A DNA stretch of 9,108 bases from Candidatus Eiseniibacteriota bacterium (GCA_030609605.1 JAUWBY010000074.1:1-9108); one strand, 5' to 3'; counted from the stretch's first letter, positions 1 to 5,999 are shown. Made by a program: numbers and translations. The notes: generated by a model not told the origin, from the sequence alone.

Positions 1-433
1 AGTCCGTGATCGTGCACGAGGCTATCCGCACATCGGCGTTGTCGGCTCTGATGCCGCCGCCCCACTCGTAGGTGTTGCCTCCGGTGATCGTGAACCCTTC
101 GATCCGTGTGTCTGGCCCGACGTTCTCGTAGTGAATGACCGAGTAATAGGACGCGCCCTCGTTGTCGATGATGGTCGACTCAGGGCCGGCCTCACTCAGA
201 AGTGTCACCCCGTCTGCGGTGGGTCCCACATAGAGATGCTCGTAGTACGTGCCCGGCGCCACGAGGACGGTGTCGCCGTATGCTGCTGCGTCGATGCCTT
301 CCTGGATCGTCAGGTAGTCGCCGCCTCCGGCTTGGTCGACATGGATTGTGTGGGCGGACGTCCCGGCGGCGGAGAGACCGACCAAGGCAAGTGCCAGACC
401 GATGCGAACTGGAATGGTGCGAGAAATGGGCAT
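1..433 (-). CDS. Secreted parallel beta-helix protein (N-terminal part, runs off left edge)
   Basis: This minus-strand frame opens at ATG 433-431 and stays open to base 1, giving 144 residues of an unfinished protein. A GAGG Shine-Dalgarno (440-443) sits 6 nt before the ATG. Residues 1-27 are a signal peptide: Arg near the N-terminus, a hydrophobic stretch IGLALALVGLSAAG, then an A-x-A-like end before HTIHVDQAGGG. The mature start reads GDYLTIQEGIDAA, then GDTVLVAPGTYYE, then IEGFTITGG. This is the usual opening of right-handed beta-helix proteins of the pectate-lyase-like or DUF1565-like kind, where Asp-Tyr-x-x-Ile-Gln-x-Ala-Ile-Asp-Ala begins the fold and G-F-x-I-T-G-G is a coil. Such proteins are exported and either bind or cleave polysaccharide or serve as surface scaffolds. 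No catalytic residues can be judged from this part. The gene is divergent from the secreted protein at 674. The family fold is fairly certain; enzyme activity is unknown. Confidence 0.85.
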   Translation of the reverse strand, partial: MPISRTIPVRIGLALALVGLSAAGTSAHTIHVDQAGGGDYLTIQEGIDAAAYGDTVLVAPGTYYEHLYVGPTADGVTLLSEAGPESTIIDNEGASYYSVIHYENVGPDTRIEGFTITGGNTYEWGGGIRADNADVRIASCTITD

Positions 434-466
434 GGTTATCCTCGACAGGAACGAGCTTACAATCCC

Positions 467-477
467 ACCATAGCATG
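467..477 (-). promoter_or_regulatory. Possible extended -10 promoter for the beta-helix gene
   Basis: Read on the minus strand, this site is TGC followed by TATGGT, an extended -10 element about 35 nt upstream of the ATG at 433. The hexamer 17 bp upstream (TCCCCA) does not resemble a -35 box. The call therefore rests on the extended -10 alone and is tentative. Confidence 0.3.
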
Positions 478-575
478 CCCCGCGCGGTTTGGGGAGCGCA
501 GAACACCTACCCAGTTGAGACACTCGAGAGCCATAGAGGGGTGTCTTCGAAGAAACGAGTTCTTGGAGGTGAATG

Positions 576-604
576 TTGAATGGTGGCCGGGGATCTGGTA
601 AAAT
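576..604 (+). promoter_or_regulatory. Sigma-70-type promoter for the secreted protein at 674
   Basis: The -35 box TTGAAT (576-581) is separated by exactly 17 bp from the -10 box TAAAAT (599-604), which is preceded by an extended -10 TGG. Transcription would start near 611 and leave a leader of about 60 nt before the ATG at 674. The rest of the 434-673 intergenic stretch shows no gene I can support. Confidence 0.65.
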
Positions 605-673
605 TACGGTAAGACTTAGTAGTCTCCTATGCGGGCGGGGCCTGCTTGATGGCTCCCAGAGGAGGTCACTGCG

Positions 674-2371
674 ATGTGCGCGAGGCCTGCACACGCTGGC
701 GGTTCGATTGCGGCTGTCCTTCTACTAGTCTGCCTCGTGCCTCTCATCTCAACCGCGGGAGGGAGCGACCCGATCGCGGACTCTGCTCCTGGGACGTGGT
801 CTAGCCCGACTGCGGACCGCAACCCCGACACGCTGTGGATCTTCGACGCGGATTTCGAGGACTTCGGTGGATGCAACGCCGGAACAGAAGACCTTGGTGA
901 CCCAGGGGATGAGTTGACAGGCTGGTTCACCTTCGACTTCAGCGAGCATCCTCCACTGGAGCCACAGTGGCACGTCGACACGTTCCGCGCCTTCCAGGAC
1001 GGACAGCCTCCTGACAGATCCTTCTGGTGCGGTCGCAGGGATACGTGCTGGCCCATGGCCGGCTACGGCGACCGGTGGTGCCAGCTCCTCTGGCGAGACG
1101 TTGACTTGACCTCCTTTTCCGCTGACTCGCTTGAGCTCAGCTTCCGCCAGAGGGTCGGGCTTGAATCGGGGTACGACTACGGTTACGTTGAACTCGCCGT
1201 CGCCGACGGCACGCCCCCGGACACCTTCGAGACAGTCCACTGCATTTCGAACATCCCCTTCGGATCGACGCCAGGAGCCCCCATTAACTGGGACCACTGG
1301 GACCCGGAGCTCTCTCATCCTGTGATTGACATAGGTAGCTGGGCTGGGCATCAGGTTCGCATTAGATGGCGACTTGAATCAGACGCGTCTTACTCGTCGG
1401 AGCGCTGGAGCCACTGCAACACGCATGCTGCGTTCACGGACGGAGGCTGGTACATCGACGAAGTCGAAGTCCGCAGCGCGGGTCAACTCGTATTCACCGC
1501 TGATTTCGAGGACTCGCTCAACCCTGACAACGCGGGATGGGTGGCTTCGGATGGGGGGAGTGAGCAGGTGGGAGTCACATGGCGCAGGGTTCCTTCCGAC
1601 TCGCTCGCCGCACCGCCCCCCGGGGGTACTGTTGGGGACTGGGTCATCGCCGCGGTCGATGCGGAAACAGGCCTTACCGCGGATGGACAGTGGGCGTCGA
1701 TCGTAACACCTCCGTTCGGCGTGTCCGGGATCACGGACTACGATGCCATGGTTCTTGAACTCACCGGGTACTTCGACTTGCCGAGCGATGCTCCGGCCTA
1801 TGTAACCATGAGAGTGTCTGTTGATGAGACGGTCGAGTGCTTGGGCTCTCGGTCGAGTTTCTGCGAGGCCCTCTCGCTGCCGATGTTCGACGAGGGTTGG
1901 CACACGGTCGCGTTTCCACTTGATCCGCAATACGTTGGCGCCGTGCTGTCCGGATCGCACATGAGCCTGTGTATCGAGCAGGCGAGAGGAGTGACCCGGG
2001 GAGCTCCTGCTCGTGGCATTCTTCTTGACCGCCTCCGCGTCGGTACGACAGAAGAGATTGGAACGTCGGTGCCGAATGAGAGCCCGACGAGTCCTGCGCG
2101 GCTGTCGCTGGCCGTAGTCTCGCCGTTTGCGTCCGGCAGTCTGCTGTGCCGCGTTCGCGGTGCGCATGGGCCGACGATTGTGGATATCTTCGACCCAGCA
2201 GGCAGATTTGTGAGGCATCTTTCTGAAGTCCACTTCGACGGAGACGGGGCACTAGAAGTGTGCTGGGATGGTCTGACCGACGAAGGTCGGTCCGTCACGC
2301 GGGGTGTGTATCTCGTGAGAGTCAAGTGCGGCAGCACGGTGGCCGCAGGAAAGACGGTTGTGTTGGAATAG
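674..2371 (+). CDS. Secreted two-module beta-sandwich protein with FlgD-like C-terminal tail
   Basis: This 565-residue protein starts at ATG 674 behind a strong AGAGGAGGT (658-666). Residues 1-29 are a signal peptide with hydrophobic core IAAVLLLVCLVPLIS. Two related modules follow. The first opens with WIFDADFEDF (residues 55-64) and closes with GGWYIDEVEV (257-266). The second opens with LVFTADFED (272-280) and runs to about 460. The F-x-A-D-F-E-D openings and the G-W-Y-I-D-E-V ending are typical of exported jelly-roll domains of the MAM or immune-inhibitor-A type, which bind carbohydrate or accompany peptidases. I see no protease motif. Residues 476-565 form a FlgD/Ig-like tail (IFDPAGRFVRHL, then CWDGLTDEGRSVTRGVYLVRV), as used for sorting of secreted proteins in FCB bacteria. 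The usual R-P-N-P-F entry to that tail is replaced by VVSPFASG. The first module is rich in Cys and Trp (C119, C125, C136), suggesting disulfides outside the cytoplasm. Specific function unknown. Confidence 0.85.
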   Translation: MCARPAHAGGSIAAVLLLVCLVPLISTAGGSDPIADSAPGTWSSPTADRNPDTLWIFDADFEDFGGCNAGTEDLGDPGDELTGWFTFDFSEHPPLEPQWHVDTFRAFQDGQPPDRSFWCGRRDTCWPMAGYGDRWCQLLWRDVDLTSFSADSLELSFRQRVGLESGYDYGYVELAVADGTPPDTFETVHCISNIPFGSTPGAPINWDHWDPELSHPVIDIGSWAGHQVRIRWRLESDASYSSERWSHCNTHAAFTDGGWYIDEVEVRSAGQLVFTADFEDSLNPDNAGWVASDGGSEQVGVTWRRVPSDSLAAPPPGGTVGDWVIAAVDAETGLTADGQWASIVTPPFGVSGITDYDAMVLELTGYFDLPSDAPAYVTMRVSVDETVECLGSRSSFCEALSLPMFDEGWHTVAFPLDPQYVGAVLSGSHMSLCIEQARGVTRGAPARGILLDRLRVGTTEEIGTSVPNESPTSPARLSLAVVSPFASGSLLCRVRGAHGPTIVDIFDPAGRFVRHLSEVHFDGDGALEVCWDGLTDEGRSVTRGVYLVRVKCGSTVAAGKTVVLE

Positions 2372-2378
2372 GCTGTCT

Positions 2379-2398
2379 CGCCGGTGTTTGCCACGGCG
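2379..2398 (+). terminator. Weak hairpin after the secreted protein gene
   Basis: The stem is CGCC, a one-base bulge, then GTG pairing with CAC and GGCG around a TTTGC loop. It lies 8 nt after the TAG stop. No T-run follows. It could contribute to termination between the convergent genes, but the structure is short and the call is weak. Confidence 0.25.
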
Positions 2399-2438
2399 AT
2401 TCGGGAGGGGTGCAATGAAGGCGGGAATCACGGCGTGA

Positions 2439-3047
2439 TCATCCTGCTTGCCGCGAGACGCGCGTGCGCTCGATAGCCCGAACGAGGGCCGGAAGGCCCG
2501 CGATGTGGATGGCCATACCGATCCACCCGGCGCCAAGCGCGCCCAGCGCGAGTGCCACGGTGCGTGCTTTGATACCCAGAAGCGGCGCCAACCAGACCAC
2601 GACCAGGAGCCAGACGGCGCGGCCGATGACCATCGCGGCGATGAGCGCCAGTAGCGTCGGCGCGTAGCCCATTTCCGTCCTCCCGGGCGGCTGCATCATT
2701 CGCGCGAACCGGGGCCTCAGAAGTCCCGTGAGCAGTCCGTACGTTCCGAGTTCGAAGACCATCGGCACCATGTAGAAGACCGGTGGTCTGCCTGTGATGA
2801 ACCCACTCATGATCGGCGATCCTACCCCGACGATGAGGCCACTCACCGGGCCGAGGATGAGACCCGCAAGGAAAGCCGGGATGTGCATCGGCAGGAAGAT
2901 GCGCCCGCCGAACGGCATAGCGTGGAAGACGATGGGCAGCACGACGCCGAGTGCGAGGAGGAGCGCGGTCCCGGTGATCGTCGTTGTCGACATCCTTCGG
3001 CGGGATCCGTTCGTTGCTGTCGACACCAGACGATGCGGCTCGTTCAT
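2439..3047 (-). CDS. ECF transporter S component (membrane substrate-binding subunit), substrate unknown
   Basis: This 202-residue membrane protein has about six hydrophobic segments (near residues 23-42, 49-66, 68-82, 90-110, 130-158 and 163-183) and a basic C-terminus. The segment around FLPMHIPAFLAGLILGP (51-67), then SPIMSGFITGRPP (77-89) and MVFELGTYGLLTGLL (96-110), is characteristic of ECF S components of the vitamin/cofactor uptake family. In that system the S component captures the substrate and docks onto a shared EcfT/EcfA/EcfA' energy module. None of those partners is in the window, so this would be a solitary S component using a module encoded elsewhere. The start ATG (3047-3045) overlaps the upstream stop as ATGA, and an AGGAGG (3055-3060) precedes it, so translation is coupled to the FmdE-like gene. 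An internal ATG at 2993 is less likely because its GAAGG abuts the codon. The pattern recalls predicted cobalamin-precursor (CblT-like) S components, but I cannot assign the substrate. Confidence 0.8.
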   Translation of the reverse strand: MNEPHRLVSTATNGSRRRMSTTTITGTALLLALGVVLPIVFHAMPFGGRIFLPMHIPAFLAGLILGPVSGLIVGVGSPIMSGFITGRPPVFYMVPMVFELGTYGLLTGLLRPRFARMMQPPGRTEMGYAPTLLALIAAMVIGRAVWLLVVVWLAPLLGIKARTVALALGALGAGWIGMAIHIAGLPALVRAIERTRVSRQAG

Positions 3048-3478
3048 TGGTTCGCCTCCTCGGTTGCTGCGCTCCGTTCTTCCACGAGGAGCAGCTTCTT
3101 CTCCGGCATCTCCCAGATCTCGAGCGCGAACGCGTGCTGGTCGTCCTCACTACACTCGTTCTCGATTCTGTCGAAGATCTCGCGCCTGAGTGTTACCGAG
3201 AGAGTGCGGTCGCCCTTAGTCGCTTCGACGGCCATCTTCCGCTCGGCGGCGACCTCCATCCCGCCGTTTCCCGTTGTGCACGGGGTCGACAACTGGATGC
3301 CGTCCGCGAGGCAGGAGTAGGGTGGCTTCCTGCCGGTGAGGACGCGGATTTTCGTCGTGAAAGGCTCGTCCCCGAACTCCCGGACGACGACCCGGCCGAT
3401 GCGGAGCCCTATGACAAGGAAGGGGCCGAGATGTGTGTGGAACTCCGCGGCTCTCATGAGCTCTTCAGGAATCTGCAC
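3044..3478 (-). CDS. FmdE-family protein (formylmethanofuran dehydrogenase subunit E-like)
   Basis: Counted from the GTG at 3478, this is 144 residues. The core is EFHTHLGPFLVIGLRIGR (12-29) followed by KPPYSCLADGIQLSTPCT (51-68). These match the FmdE family's F-H-G-H-L-x-P-x-L-x-x-G signature and its downstream Cys-containing loop. H14, H16, C56 and C67 are the likely metal or ligand contacts. The family's common Cys in H-L-C-P is Gly here, as in a subgroup reading H-L-G-P-F-L. The C-terminal zinc-finger part of some family members is absent. FmdE was named for its association with molybdenum/tungsten formylmethanofuran dehydrogenases; bacterial members have no settled role. The start is uncertain: GTG 3478 has GGAG (3487-3490) 8 nt upstream, whereas ATG 3520 and GTG 3535 lack a ribosome site and lie at or upstream of a -10-like TATAAT. 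The stop overlaps the ECF start (ATGA), so the two form an operon. Confidence 0.75.
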   Translation of the reverse strand: MQIPEELMRAAEFHTHLGPFLVIGLRIGRVVVREFGDEPFTTKIRVLTGRKPPYSCLADGIQLSTPCTTGNGGMEVAAERKMAVEATKGDRTLSVTLRREIFDRIENECSEDDQHAFALEIWEMPEKKLLLVEERSAATEEANQ

Positions 3479-3486
3479 GGTGACGT

Positions 3487-3490
3487 CTCC
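3487..3490 (-). promoter_or_regulatory. Ribosome binding site supporting the GTG 3478 start
   Basis: GGAG on the minus strand lies 8 nt before GTG 3478. No comparable site precedes the longer alternatives at 3520 and 3535, so it favours the shorter FmdE-like product. Confidence 0.45.
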
Positions 3491-3518
3491 GGTCGGATTG
3501 TGATCTTGCTGTCGGGGC

Positions 3519-3524
3519 ATTATA
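3519..3524 (-). promoter_or_regulatory. TATAAT -10 element upstream of the FmdE-like/ECF operon
   Basis: A perfect TATAAT reads on the minus strand here, about 41 nt upstream of GTG 3478. No convincing -35 box lies 16-18 bp further upstream, so this is only a likely promoter. It follows the terminator of the preceding transcription unit, so the operon needs its own promoter nearby. The stretch 3536-3663 holds nothing else I can support. Confidence 0.4.
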
Positions 3525-3663
3525 CACAACAGCACCGGAGGTTTCTACTCGCTGCTTGCCGTCGGTCTCTACGTGGGAAACATCACGGGTTCCGCACAGA
3601 GCGCCGACAGCTACAACACGTACCAAGATGAGAAATTCCAAGCTGGATTCCCGGAGTAGGAGA

Positions 3664-3697
3664 TGCCCCGGTCGGCATCTTGCAGCCGACCGGGGCA
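3664..3697 (-). terminator. Perfect 13-bp hairpin terminator of the subtilase transcription unit
   Basis: TGCCCCGGTCGGC (3664-3676) and GCCGACCGGGGCA (3685-3697) are exact reverse complements around an 8-base loop. The hairpin begins 22 bases beyond the final TGA (3722-3720) of the broken subtilase gene on the minus strand. There is no strong T-run, but the position and stem strength fit a terminator. Confidence 0.75.
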
Positions 3698-3719
3698 GAG
3701 AGAGCCAATACCTGGGTAC

Positions 3720-3883
3720 TCACCTGACGTAGGCTATCTTCCTCGTTTCGCCCCAGTCCGCAATCGATATCCGTGCGAAGTAGACGCCTGAAGAGACGGT
3801 GCGCCCACGGGAGTCACGACCGTCCCAAGCGGCCTCGTAGGCGCCGCCCGCGTGCCGGCGATCGACCAGCGTTCTTACCTTAC
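3720..3883 (-). pseudogene. Out-of-frame FlgD-like sorting tail of the subtilase
   Basis: Read in the frame reached after the 5-bp duplication, this gives V-R-T-L-V-D-R-R, then GGAYEAAWDGRDSRGRTVSS, then GVYFARISIADWGETRKIAY and a final V-R before TGA. This is the second half of a FlgD/Ig-like C-terminal domain. It matches the end of the in-frame text RPNPF ... SLRLYDIRG-C-L-V-R encoded just upstream. It has no start codon or ribosome site of its own, so it is the displaced end of the upstream frame. Confidence 0.8.
3874..3883. repeat. 5-bp tandem duplication causing a frameshift
   Basis: The plus strand reads CTTAC twice in a row (GTAAG twice on the coding minus strand). With one unit removed, the coding frame runs on without a stop from the fibronectin domains through the whole sorting tail to TGA 3722-3720. 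With both units, a TAA appears at 3877-3875. Confidence 0.85.
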
Positions 3884-5077
3884 CAGGCAGCCTCGGATGT
3901 CGTAGAGCCTGAGCGAGACTGCAGTGCCCTGTGACGGCACGGTGTAGTGAATGGCCGTCTGCGTCGCAAAGGGATTCGGCCGGATGAGTGGGAGCGAAGC
4001 TATGAAGTCCTCAGCGACGCCGGTCTGCTCGAGCGTGATGCTCACCGTATCACTCGGGGCGCTCTCGTTGCTTCCGGCGTCCACGGCGATGACCCGGTAG
4101 TAGTACGTGTCCGGGTCAAGGCCCGCATCGAGGAACGATGTCCCCGGCTGGCTGACCATGAAGGTCCCCGAACCGAAGAAGGCACTGGTGTCGCGCTCGA
4201 GACGGTAGTGGTCGAAGTCCGGCTCCGAGTTCGGGTTCCAGCTGACCTCGATCTCACCTTCTCCGGCCCCCGGCGTTGCCGTAAGGCCGGTCGGCGCATC
4301 GGGCGGCAGGTCCTGAGCGTCGGACGCCGCCGTCCCGCTCGGGTCGCTTTCGTTCGTGCCTGCATCGACAGCGAACACACGGTAGTAATATGTGTCGCCG
4401 GGCTCGAGCCCAGAGTCATCATAGTATGTGTTGGTCATCGTGAACGAGGAAGGACTCGAGAAGCTCGGATTGTCGTCCCGCTCGAGGCGATAGTAATCGA
4501 GGTCAGGTTTCGAGTTCGCGCTCCAGCTAACATCGATCTCACCCTCTCCGGCGCCCGGGGCTGTCCCAAGGCCGGTCGGTGCATCGGGCGGCAGATCGGG
4601 TGCGCCGCCACCGAAGTTCGTCACAACCGAGAAGTCCTGATTCGGCTCCGGCATGATGGTCGCCGTTACGCGTATAGTCCAGGTGCCCGGCGCTGGAGAG
4701 ACCACCTCTACCTGCTCGACATTGTTGAGATGATCATCGCCCGTGGTCGCTGCCCAGCTGGGATTGCCTGGGTCCAGGACCCACGGGTAGTACGTCCCAC
4801 CACCCGGCGCCTCGAGTTCGAGGTCCAGATCGTTCATCAGCATCAAACCGCCCGTGCCGTAGTCGCCTTCGAAATCGTCCCAGACCAACGTGACCTTGAG
4901 GTCCTCGCCCGGCGTGACGCTGATGTCGTATTCCCACGTCTCTGCCGGTGAAAGCGTGTCCTCCTTGATGAGGTCGTAGGCGCCGTTGTCCGTCCGGATG
5001 ATGTCGCCGGTGTTCTCGACCTTCTCCGGACGGGGACCCATCACGTACTTGACGATGTCCACGGCAGCGAGGTCCAA
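3875..5077 (-). CDS. C-terminal fragment of subtilase: beta-sandwich plus two fibronectin III domains
   Basis: This is the longest intact open frame of the broken protease: 400 residues if counted from TTG 5077, which has no convincing ribosome site. Residues 58-152 (DLKVTLVWDD ... MNDLDLELEAPGG ... LNNVEQVEV ... PGTWTIRVTA) are the beta-sandwich that follows the catalytic domain in many subtilases, with the typical L-K-V-T-L-V-W-x-D opening and N-D-L-D-L strand. Residues 163-256 and 258-350 are two similar fibronectin type III domains, each opening PPDAPTGL and containing Y-Y-Y-R-V-x-A-V-D-A-G-x-N-E-S. Residues 362-400 begin the FlgD-like tail (IRPNPFATQT, then LRLYDIRGCLVR) and stop at a TAA caused by the 5-bp duplication. 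The frame is continuous with the upstream prodomain apart from one TGA. If any product is made it would lack export, catalysis and a complete sorting tail. Confidence 0.7.
   Translation of the reverse strand: MDLAAVDIVKYVMGPRPEKVENTGDIIRTDNGAYDLIKEDTLSPAETWEYDISVTPGEDLKVTLVWDDFEGDYGTGGLMLMNDLDLELEAPGGGTYYPWVLDPGNPSWAATTGDDHLNNVEQVEVVSPAPGTWTIRVTATIMPEPNQDFSVVTNFGGGAPDLPPDAPTGLGTAPGAGEGEIDVSWSANSKPDLDYYRLERDDNPSFSSPSSFTMTNTYYDDSGLEPGDTYYYRVFAVDAGTNESDPSGTAASDAQDLPPDAPTGLTATPGAGEGEIEVSWNPNSEPDFDHYRLERDTSAFFGSGTFMVSQPGTSFLDAGLDPDTYYYRVIAVDAGSNESAPSDTVSITLEQTGVAEDFIASLPLIRPNPFATQTAIHYTVPSQGTAVSLRLYDIRGCLVR
4022..4591 (-). repeat. Tandem 285-bp repeat encoding two fibronectin III domains
   Basis: Two adjacent units (4591-4307 and 4306-4022) have an exact 285-bp period, 95 residues each. 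The best conserved core is near 4283 and 4568, where AAGGCCGGTCGG recurs at matching offsets. This is an in-frame duplication of one domain that has since diverged. Confidence 0.8.
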
Positions 5078-5083
5078 TACGTC

Positions 5084-5566
5084 TCAGTCGAGCATCAGGG
5101 TGAAGGAGTTTCTGTCCCTGTCTATGATCTGGCCGTAAACGGACAGGACGGGTTCAGCGTCGATCACGTCGTCGTACACGAAGGCGCGTACGATTCTCTG
5201 ATCCACCGCGCTACGCGCTATCTTATCGCTTGCCCGAAGCGCGAACACCGCCCGCACGATACTCAGGTCAAGCGACTGCACGGCTCCACCCCTCACGAAC
5301 GCAGTCCAGGCGTAATTAGGGATGTAGTCGAGCAGGATGATACCCGCATCCGCCAGCTCTTCTCGCTCCGCATCTGTCGGGATCTCGTAGAACTGAATGA
5401 CGAGATGCGAGTCCTCTGCTCGGGCCACGTGGACCTCGCCGGGCACGTAGCTTCCACTCCCGAGAACCAGTTCGTATCGGTCGGCGGCGAAGCCGGTCGA
5501 CGCGGATGCCAGAAGCGCCGCGGTGACGATGACGAGCACCGCAATTGAGGGGACAGACCTTCTCAT
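5084..5566 (-). CDS. N-terminal fragment of subtilase: signal peptide and prodomain
   Basis: This is a 160-residue frame from ATG 5566-5564, with GGGAGGT six bases upstream, to TGA 5086-5084. Residues 1-28 are a clear signal peptide (M-R-R, hydrophobic IAVLVIVTAALLASAS, ending F-A-A). Residues 33-110 (PGEVHVARAEDSHLVIQFYE, then EREELADAGIILLDYIPNYA, then WTAFVRG) match the propeptide of secreted S8 proteases, in which a strand like L-V-x-F is followed by a helix, A-G-I-x-x-L-x-Y-I-P-N-x-A, and a second strand. Residues 111-160 may be a second prodomain half. Propeptides of this kind chaperone and inhibit the protease until cleaved. Here the catalytic domain that should follow is missing. The frame could be extended upstream beyond 5566, but only this start has a ribosome site and puts the signal peptide at the terminus. 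A small secreted prodomain-like product is still possible. Confidence 0.75.
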   Translation of the reverse strand: MRRSVPSIAVLVIVTAALLASASTGFAADRYELVLGSGSYVPGEVHVARAEDSHLVIQFYEIPTDAEREELADAGIILLDYIPNYAWTAFVRGGAVQSLDLSIVRAVFALRASDKIARSAVDQRIVRAFVYDDVIDAEPVLSVYGQIIDRDRNSFTLMLD

Positions 5567-5651
5567 GGTCGAACCTCCCTGACGATCTCTGTGGCGCCGA
5601 TTGAACGGCACACCCTGTTCGCAGAAGCACACAATGCAATCAGAAGCAAAC

Positions 5652-5697
5652 GGGGGCGCGAGCATGACAGCGATGTGCGGTCATGTTCGCAACCCCC
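5652..5697. promoter_or_regulatory. Long imperfect hairpin in the subtilase leader
   Basis: Arms 5652-5668 and 5680-5697 can pair over about 15-16 positions around an 11-base loop (GGGGG with CCCCC, then GCGA-CATGAC with GTCATG-TCGC, one mismatch or wobble and a one-base bulge). The hairpin starts within about 5 nt of the predicted minus-strand transcription start and is followed on that strand by GTTTGCTT. It could be an attenuator, an mRNA 5'-stabilising stem, or a terminator acting on plus-strand read-through. None can be chosen from the sequence alone. Confidence 0.5.
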
Positions 5698-5708
5698 ACC
5701 AATACTAC

Positions 5709-5737
5709 AGTATAGCATAGTTTTCAGAGGTCGTCAA
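5709..5737 (-). promoter_or_regulatory. Strong sigma-70-type promoter of the broken subtilase gene
   Basis: On the minus strand, TTGACG (5737-5732) and TATACT (5714-5709) are separated by 17 bp, with an extended -10 TGC just before the TATACT. Transcription would start near 5702, leaving a leader of about 135 nt before ATG 5566 that contains the 5652-5697 hairpin. This is one of the best promoter matches in the window. Confidence 0.75.
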
Positions 5738-5970
5738 TGAAGTGCCGGGAGGGGGGAATTGTCAGCCAGGCGCCGCGTCAAGGACAACCCGGAGGTCGAG
5801 CGGCCAACCTTCGCCATGGAGACTGAGAACGCTTGGCCGGGGTTCTGCATGAGGACTACAGTTGGTCTCCTGGGAGCAGGAGTGGTGGGTGCGATCGGAG
5901 CTCCGGCATCGTGGTTTCAACCTTCTGCCCTCTACACAAGAACCGTTACATTACCCCCGACTCAGCGCTC
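5738..5970. other. Intergenic spacer between divergent units, no feature seen
   Basis: This lies between the minus-strand subtilase promoter and the plus-strand glycosyltransferase promoter. Open frames across it lack ribosome sites and recognisable protein features. I see no RNA gene or repeat in it. Confidence 0.5.
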
Positions 5971-5999
5971 TTTACTCATCAAGAAGGAGAACGTATAAT
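5971..5999 (+). promoter_or_regulatory. Sigma-70-type promoter of the glycosyltransferase gene
   Basis: TTTACT (5971-5976) and a perfect TATAAT (5994-5999) are 17 bp apart. The start would be near 6006, giving a leader of about 40 nt to the ATG at 6047. Confidence 0.65.

Larger units (their letters stand above)
3720..5566 (-). pseudogene. Broken subtilisin-like (S8) protease gene, catalytic domain missing
   Basis: Taken together, this stretch reads as one former secreted protease gene. From the start it has a signal peptide and inhibitor-like prodomain (5566-5084), an in-frame TGA (5086-5084), the C-terminal beta-sandwich and two fibronectin III domains (5077 to about 4022), and a FlgD-like sorting tail that ends at TGA 3722-3720. 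Three faults are visible. First, only two codons separate the N-terminal stop from the downstream part, so the roughly 300-residue catalytic domain with its Asp, His and Ser motifs is absent. Second, the TGA interrupts what is otherwise one reading frame. Third, a 5-bp tandem duplication (3874-3883) creates a TAA and shifts the last 50 or so residues out of frame. Removing one duplicate unit and reading through TGA gives one continuous frame of 614 codons. The promoter, ribosome site and terminator are intact. TGA is an ordinary stop elsewhere in the window. An assembly error in place of true decay is possible. Confidence 0.75.

Noticed and set aside
573..728. Small plus-strand frame of 51 codons with GGAGG before an ATG
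   Set aside because: The ribosome site is only 3 nt from the ATG, the frame overlaps the promoter for 674, and the peptide resembles nothing; the Shine-Dalgarno match is likely chance.
2427..2439. Palindrome ATCACGGCGTGAT at the end of the ECF gene as a terminator
   Set aside because: The arms are only 6 bp with a single-base centre, too tight for a hairpin loop; no T-run follows.
2984..3631. Plus-strand open frame opposite the FmdE-like/ECF pair
   Set aside because: The minus-strand frames have clear family motifs, ribosome sites and ATGA coupling; the plus-strand protein is Arg-rich with no domain.
3947..4951. Long plus-strand open frame opposite the fibronectin domains
   Set aside because: It is an antisense shadow: GC-rich codon bias on the minus strand keeps it open, and its protein is Arg/Val-rich without recognisable features.
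5084..5086. TGA between the two subtilase fragments as a recoded (selenocysteine or sense) codon
   Set aside because: TGA ends the FmdE-like, ECF and glycosyltransferase genes normally, Sec is not expected in a subtilase at this point, and the missing catalytic domain shows the gene is damaged anyway.
5622..5648. Direct repeat CAGAAGCA, two copies 19 bp apart in the subtilase leader
   Set aside because: Only 8 bp, no third copy, and it lies between the predicted transcription start and the ribosome site; could be chance.
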